From an uncultured Chryseolinea sp. (lineage in GTDB: Bacteria; Bacteroidota; Bacteroidia; Cytophagales; Cyclobacteriaceae), in assembly GCA_946478915.1 (NCBI GenBank), contig CAMLER010000324.1, positions 1-6,140 of the forward strand: a stretch of DNA of 6,140 nucleotides. The letters run 5' to 3'. Below are positions 1-3,437 of the stretch, in pieces. The number at the start of each line of letters is the position of its first letter. Position 1 is the first letter of the stretch. The notes beneath the pieces were generated by a model. It did not search any database. It saw only the letters and a list, made by a program, of their open reading frames with translations, and was not told the DNA's origin. The translations under genes and the position numbers were made by a program.

Positions 1-1324
1 GCTCAATACCCTCATATATTTCAAGATAGGGTTTGTCAATTGAGCCTGTGCTCGAATCCCACAAGCTACCTTGATCCACATATACCATATTTGAAGAAAA
101 ATAGTTGTTAAGGTTGCCTTGAAGCGCTGCGTCCTTGAACCCTACTCCGACGGCTGGTGCAAAAATGTAAAAATCTGAATGAACACCGATGGCAATATTA
201 TACCCACTGAAGGTAATCGGCGCTCCGTTATCCGAATCAAGAAACGTTGGGTTACCTTCTTTGAGGTTGTAAACTGTAAAGCTTTCAAGATCAATCTCAC
301 CAGACGCAATATATTCAGACTGAGGCTCCAACTTTGTTGTATATCTTTTTAGTGTCCTGTAATTCGACCCATCATCGAGCAGATCGGCATTTGTTTCGCC
401 ATAGTGTAAAATATCAACCAATACGGTTTTCTCCTTGAGCGTGAATGATCCGAGGTTGGGTGCAATACGGAAGAACTGTTGTTGCCGTTCTCCTGGTCGC
501 AGACCGGTTGAATTTGGCAACGCCTCCAAAATACCCCATGTTGCAGACCAACTGTTTTCCTCTTCATTTGCTATGTTATAGCCATGTTTTCGCTTAAAAT
601 CAAAATTGATCCATCCATAGGTATGAGATCTATGCTTAACTGGGTACTGATCGGAAGGGTCTGGATGAGTTACTGTTCCATAGCTTGCTGAGGGAGGAAT
701 ATTAAATTCAATAATATCATCGTCCGCGTATATGACGTCCCAAACGTTGTCTCGTGAAGTAACAATTGCGCCATTGGGGGCTATCCAGCCCGTTCCATAA
801 GAATGATCACCATTTGTAAACCTTCCTACAGCTGCGGCATGCGGCAATTCGTCATAACTTAATGGATTGCTGTTAGCAGCTGCTGTCTGGGAAGGTTTAT
901 TTTGTCTGCCGCCGGTATTCTTACCATTCCCACTTGCAAACTCTCCGTCGCTAACTTTTATAGAGGTGATTACCACCTTGTTCAATTCCCCTGCCGCCGA
1001 AAACAGTGAAACCTTTACGGTATTTCCGTTAAAATATGCCGAACTGAAATTCCAATTCTCGAGATCTTCGCCTGTCAGTCGTTGTTGGGCACCATCCATA
1101 GCCTCCAGTAGCAGATAGCTTTTCTTTCCAAGTCTTGTTCCCTTAAAATATAGGCGCATGAATGTGGAAGCATTTTCGTGTACTTCAGTAAGCACTTTCA
1201 ATGATGGCGCCGCTGAAGAATCTGATTCATGAGCGAAAGCAAATGGCACCATTTTCTGGGCCAATAGGCATGGCGTTACACATACCAGCCCACCCAGCAT
1301 CATCAATATCAATGATCTTTTCAT
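1..1324 (-). CDS. Secreted trypsin-fold protein with all three catalytic residues apparently lost (partial, C-terminus outside window)
   Basis: The frame is open for 441 codons from ATG 1324-1322 and runs off the left edge. An in-frame TAG three codons upstream makes this the first possible ATG. Residues 1-22 form a signal peptide with likely cleavage at LLA|QK. Residues about 40-127 form a beta-rich domain containing AYFNG, which I recall from N-termini of secreted trypsin-like proteins. After a polar linker (about 128-155), residues about 162-400 follow a chymotrypsin/V8-like pattern: GTGWIAPNGAIVTS, EFNIPPS, an ALPNSTGLRPGE loop, and NGAPI followed by IAIGVHSD. Aligning by eye to the usual TAGH, DWA and GNSGSP motifs puts Asp192, Thr262 and Asn366 at the His, Asp and Ser positions, so peptidase activity is unlikely. 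From about residue 413 (MVYVDQGS, then GSIDKPY) a new domain seems to begin, perhaps a beta-helix. It starts 26 bp after the upstream secreted-protein gene, probably in one operon. The fold assignment rests on motif recall, not a search. Confidence 0.8.
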   Translation of the reverse strand, partial: MKRSLILMMLGGLVCVTPCLLAQKMVPFAFAHESDSSAAPSLKVLTEVHENASTFMRLYFKGTRLGKKSYLLLEAMDGAQQRLTGEDLENWNFSSAYFNGNTVKVSLFSAAGELNKVVITSIKVSDGEFASGNGKNTGGRQNKPSQTAAANSNPLSYDELPHAAAVGRFTNGDHSYGTGWIAPNGAIVTSRDNVWDVIYADDDIIEFNIPPSASYGTVTHPDPSDQYPVKHRSHTYGWINFDFKRKHGYNIANEEENSWSATWGILEALPNSTGLRPGERQQQFFRIAPNLGSFTLKEKTVLVDILHYGETNADLLDDGSNYRTLKRYTTKLEPQSEYIASGEIDLESFTVYNLKEGNPTFLDSDNGAPITFSGYNIAIGVHSDFYIFAPAVGVGFKDAALQGNLNNYFSSNMVYVDQGSLWDSSTGSIDKPYLEIYEGIE

Positions 1325-1350
1325 GATAGTCTAATATTAGTTAGGGCTTA

Positions 1351-2697
1351 TTACTGAAGACTGACAAGCACAAGAACTAATCCCTTCCCGTCCTTAAGTG
1401 ATGTCATTGCTTTTCCTATTATTGCTCCGCGGCCTGCATCATGATCGGTTACTTTCATAGCGTGTCCGGGAGTAGATGATGTGGTGAGCTGATCGCCGGG
1501 TTTGATTTCTCCGTAGCTTGCGTCAACCAAACAATACACTCTTCCGGTTAAAGCTACGGGATGCTTGCCGTCGGCAATAGTACCTTCTTGTCCCATTAAC
1601 ATTCCAGGTTGGATACCACCCGCGCCACTGATAATTCCTGCAACGGTCTTGTCATACGCCTCGTCAGAAACTCGTAACTGTCCGGAATTGTCCGGATTAA
1701 TACTTACAACTGTACCTGGTAAAAGTTTTTCACTTTCTACGATATCAAAAGTTTCAGCGAAATCTGCGCCTCCCGTTATCTCAAGAATTTTTGTGCTGGT
1801 GACACCGTTGACTTGTAGCTCTCTTGATGGTGTTGTGAAACCAATTCCAACTTTGCCCGCCGGCGTTATGACCATTGTAGCATCTCCGGAGCTGGCTGTA
1901 TGGGAGAATACCAGTTTACCTGCACCTGCAAGCCAGTCACTGTTTGCAACCCCAATATTCCATGATCCACCCTGATTGCCGGAATTAATAAGTCGAAGTT
2001 GCATTTCTTCGGTAGATGCCAAATTGAGTTGAGCAGTATTCTCAAGGGTATTGATACGAACTTTGCCACCGCCACGAACAAGATCCAGGTTCTTGTCTGA
2101 AAAATAATTTATGTAAAAATCATCCTCTGATTCCAACTGGTCTGCGTCAAGCCGCAGTATTTGATTATGACCAGAAAGGTTATTCCTTATTATTATACTG
2201 CCGTCATCCATTACACTGTTGGCCTTCACTATCCCTTTTCCCCAAATATCAAGGCTCATCCTGTCGTTGATGTTGCCGAAATAAGCCTCCGTTTTATCAA
2301 ACGAAAGTACTGCAATGCCTTCCTTGCGAATGCGAAGCTGATCCTGATTTACAATATCCCAGTTGGTTTCGGTTAGGCCAGCAATTCTTTTGAATTCTAT
2401 TCCGGACACGTGGGTGCCTACTCCACCGTTAGATGTAACTCGGATAAAAGTGTTTGCCGCACCATAGATGTCCAGTTTTCTGCCAGGAAGGAGGGTTCCG
2501 ATTCCTATGTTCGAATATCCGTTTACATGGAGTCCGTTTGCGTTCACACTCCAACTGGTTGATGGCGTTCCGCCGCCTTCGTCAAGCGGCGCGCCTGGAC
2601 CGGCTGCTCCACCACCGGGTGTTTTTACCACCTGGCCCTTAACCTGTATTCCGATTAATAATAGAATTACCCACAAGACATTGACTTTTGATTTCAT
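1351..2697 (-). CDS. Secreted tail-fibre/adhesin-like surface protein with conserved C-terminal VLVSLQ domain
   Basis: This 448-residue protein is intact. I chose ATG 2697-2695 because a signal peptide follows directly (MKSKVNVLWVILLLIGIQVK, then GQ). A longer frame from 2802 would bury it behind 35 residues that translate the promoter-region repeats. Residues 25-47 are a Gly/Pro-rich linker. Two head-type motifs, IGIGTLLPGRKLDIYG (64-79) and VGIGFTTPSRELQVNG (283-298), plus a looser SLDIWG (148-153), resemble the GIGT-P-KLxVxG pattern of phage tail fibres and trimeric surface fibres. Residues about 309-448 form a compact domain: GGADFAETFDI, GTVVSINP, TVAGIISGAGG, VALTGRVYCLVDASYG, GDQLTTSSTPGHAMKV, ending GLVLVLVSLQ. 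I recognise this block from hypothetical proteins of several phyla but know no proven function. Its position recalls the C-terminal chaperone domains of phage fibres (Peptidase_G2 or S74 type), which is an analogy only. It precedes the trypsin-fold gene by 26 bp, suggesting co-expression. Confidence 0.85.
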   Translation of the reverse strand: MKSKVNVLWVILLLIGIQVKGQVVKTPGGGAAGPGAPLDEGGGTPSTSWSVNANGLHVNGYSNIGIGTLLPGRKLDIYGAANTFIRVTSNGGVGTHVSGIEFKRIAGLTETNWDIVNQDQLRIRKEGIAVLSFDKTEAYFGNINDRMSLDIWGKGIVKANSVMDDGSIIIRNNLSGHNQILRLDADQLESEDDFYINYFSDKNLDLVRGGGKVRINTLENTAQLNLASTEEMQLRLINSGNQGGSWNIGVANSDWLAGAGKLVFSHTASSGDATMVITPAGKVGIGFTTPSRELQVNGVTSTKILEITGGADFAETFDIVESEKLLPGTVVSINPDNSGQLRVSDEAYDKTVAGIISGAGGIQPGMLMGQEGTIADGKHPVALTGRVYCLVDASYGEIKPGDQLTTSSTPGHAMKVTDHDAGRGAIIGKAMTSLKDGKGLVLVLVSLQ

Positions 2698-2733
2698 GAG
2701 GATTATGATTTGTTTAAATGAAAAAACTGGTCG

Positions 2734-2741
2734 CAAAAGTA
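2734..2741 (-). promoter_or_regulatory. Possible Bacteroidota -7 box upstream of the surface-protein gene
   Basis: On the minus strand this reads TACTTTTG, an exact match to the Bacteroidota TAnnTTTG -7 consensus, ending 36 bp before the chosen start codon. The nearest TTTG that could be a -33 box (2768-2771) has a 26-bp spacer, too long for the usual roughly 19-21 bp. If this is a promoter it lacks a good -33 box and may need an activator. Eight-base matches of this looseness arise by chance, so confidence is low. Confidence 0.3.
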
Positions 2742-2761
2742 TGGGAGCAGTATTTTTTCCA

Positions 2762-2796
2762 TTAACACAAATCTCCATCCTCTTAACGCAAATTTC
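2762..2796. promoter_or_regulatory. Two 14-bp direct repeats with 21-bp period, candidate operator
   Basis: The plus strand has TTAACACAAATCTC at 2762-2775 and TTAACGCAAATTTC at 2783-2796, identical at 12 of 14 positions. Starts are 21 bp apart, two helical turns, so both copies face the same side of the DNA. No third copy occurs one period to either side. The proximal copy begins 20 bp upstream of the possible -7 box, where an activator would contact polymerase. Direct half-sites at 21-bp spacing are the known layout of AraC araI1-araI2 sites, and the adjacent upstream gene encodes an AraC-type output domain. That link is inferred. Confidence 0.4.
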
Positions 2797-2800
2797 ACAC

Positions 2801-2817
2801 AACCCTATTTTGGGGTT
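2801..2817. repeat. Short inverted repeat upstream of the direct-repeat pair
   Basis: AACCC (2801-2805) and GGGTT (2813-2817) form a 5-bp inverted repeat around TATTTTG. It lies 4 bp beyond the distal direct repeat, about 105 bp upstream of the surface-protein start codon. It could be part of a regulatory site, but it is short and no T-run follows on either strand, so it is not a convincing terminator. Confidence 0.25.
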
Positions 2818-2910
2818 TGGAAAGGCATTTTACTTAATGATCGACACTCTGAAATGAAAATCAATACAACGGTAGAGTTACTAGTCCAACTTTGTCATGT
2901 TTCAACCGGG

Positions 2911-3205
2911 ACGAACAAAGTAATAACCTATGTAGAGTGTGCCAGCACTCTGCAGTTAATGATTCTTGAGGCCAGGATTCAAAGACGCGGTTAAGGGATC
3001 GCTTGTTGACCATCCACCTCTAGCCTTAGCCGCATATTCGACCAAGCGTGAACGGATCGAAGGCGCAAAAGCTAGCTACTTGGAGGGAGGCAAGATCTAT
3101 CAAATCTCCGAAGAAGTTTGTTTCCATGCAGACTCGCAATTGCTGCGTTAGCTTTCGATATTGGACTACTGATTCTGCCCCCAGGCAGCACGCTTTGCGT
3201 CTGAG
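2911..3205 (+). pseudogene. Decayed C-terminal DNA-binding domain of an AraC-family regulator
   Basis: The best-preserved stretch starts near 2966 without a proper start codon: LRPGFKDAVKG, then RERIEGAKASYLEGG, then KIYQISEEVCFHADSQLLR, stopping at TAG 3149-3151. The same frame resumes with AFDIGLLILPPG and stops at TGA 3203-3205. This follows the AraC/PchR-type DNA-binding domain as I know it (LKRGFK, a recognition linker R-x-E-x-AK-x-LL, then EIAxxVGFxxxSxFxxAFKxxFGxxP), with the family's usual Gly after EEV replaced by Cys. Upstream, pieces of the first helix-turn-helix may survive in other frames: VITYVECASTLQL (frame of 2854) and AVNDS (2954-2968, third frame). Two frameshifts, an internal stop, an extra PPLALAAYSTK stretch and no sensor domain mark it as a relic. 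It lies opposite to all neighbouring genes. The alternative is chance similarity, as assignment is by eye. Confidence 0.5.
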
Positions 3206-3268
3206 CTTCTAAGATTTCCACTTGACGTGGCATTTCATTTCTGAAACAAACAAAAAGGAAACGTCACG

Positions 3269-3288
3269 TAAGCTTAGCGCCATGGCGC
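3269..3288. repeat. Two abutting perfect palindromes
   Basis: TAAGCTTA (3269-3276) is immediately followed by GCGCCATGGCGC (3277-3288); each is its own reverse complement. Outer GCT (3272-3274) and AGC (3292-3294) could lengthen the second into an imperfect hairpin. On the minus strand, downstream of the kinase gene, the GC-rich palindrome is followed about 20 nt later by a T-rich stretch (CCTTTTTGTTTGTTTC). That gap is too long for a canonical intrinsic terminator. A protein-binding palindrome or a degenerate terminator are both possible. Confidence 0.35.
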
Positions 3289-3437
3289 CTTAGCAGTTAA
3301 AATTTCTTTAATACAACGGCAATTGAATTTGATGATACGTCATCTCCGGTCCGAGAAAAGCTACTTTGTTCACCGCTGAGTTTTTAAACTTCGATCCTTT
3401 ATTCTTTCTTCTGCCCAAGGAAGTTGACAAAGTAGAA

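Larger units (their letters stand above)
2863..3319 (+). repeat. AATACAACGG direct repeat flanking the AraC remnant
   Basis: The 10-mer AATACAACGG occurs at 2863-2872 and 3310-3319 in the same orientation; allowing one mismatch the match is 11 of 12 (T[C/T]AATACAACGG). The copies sit on either side of the decayed AraC-like remnant. This could be a trace of a past duplication or insertion, but a single 10-bp match in a region this size is only mildly unlikely by chance. Confidence 0.3.
2698..3437. other. 740-bp region without an intact gene between kinase and secreted-protein operon
   Basis: No complete gene is visible on either strand. From high to low coordinate it holds one arm of an inverted repeat at the kinase stop codon, paired palindromes (3269-3288), three scattered TGACGT hexamers (3223-3228, 3261-3266 and 3337-3342, the last two on the minus strand), a decayed AraC-like remnant (about 2911-3205, plus strand), and the upstream region of the secreted-protein operon (2698-2820). 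There is no clear intrinsic terminator after the kinase. An 8-bp hairpin at 2932-2953 (one G-U pair, 6-nt loop) lacks a T-run. A small plus-strand frame (2854-2994, 46 codons) has no recognisable product, though its end overlaps the AraC remnant. Confidence 0.6.

Noticed and set aside
867..1118. Plus-strand frame of 83 codons within the trypsin-fold gene
   Set aside because: It is antisense to a domain with clear coding character in the minus frame, and no family is recognisable.
1565..1975. Plus-strand frame of 136 codons
   Set aside because: It is the reverse strand of the conserved C-terminal region of the surface protein and shows no independent coding signal.
2698..2802. N-terminal extension of the surface protein from an upstream ATG at 2802
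   Set aside because: The extra 35 residues (starting MCEICVKRMEICVNGK) place residues before a clear signal peptide and simply translate the 21-bp direct repeats and the possible -7 box. The start at 2697 is better.
2468..2857. Plus-strand frame of 129 codons opposite the start of the surface-protein gene
   Set aside because: It is proline-rich low-complexity output of the antisense of the Gly/Pro linker and signal peptide, with no recognisable domain. It is a shadow frame.
2932..2953. Eight-base-pair hairpin as a transcription terminator
   Set aside because: No T-run follows on either strand, and it lies within the AraC-like remnant, far from the kinase stop codon.
2854..2994. Small plus-strand gene of 46 codons
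   Set aside because: It has no recognisable product or convincing translation signals, and its 3' part overlaps the decayed AraC remnant. It is treated as part of the intergenic region.
3223..3342. Three TGACGT hexamers as an operator array
   Set aside because: Spacing and orientation are irregular, flanks do not match, and hexamers recur by chance at this frequency.
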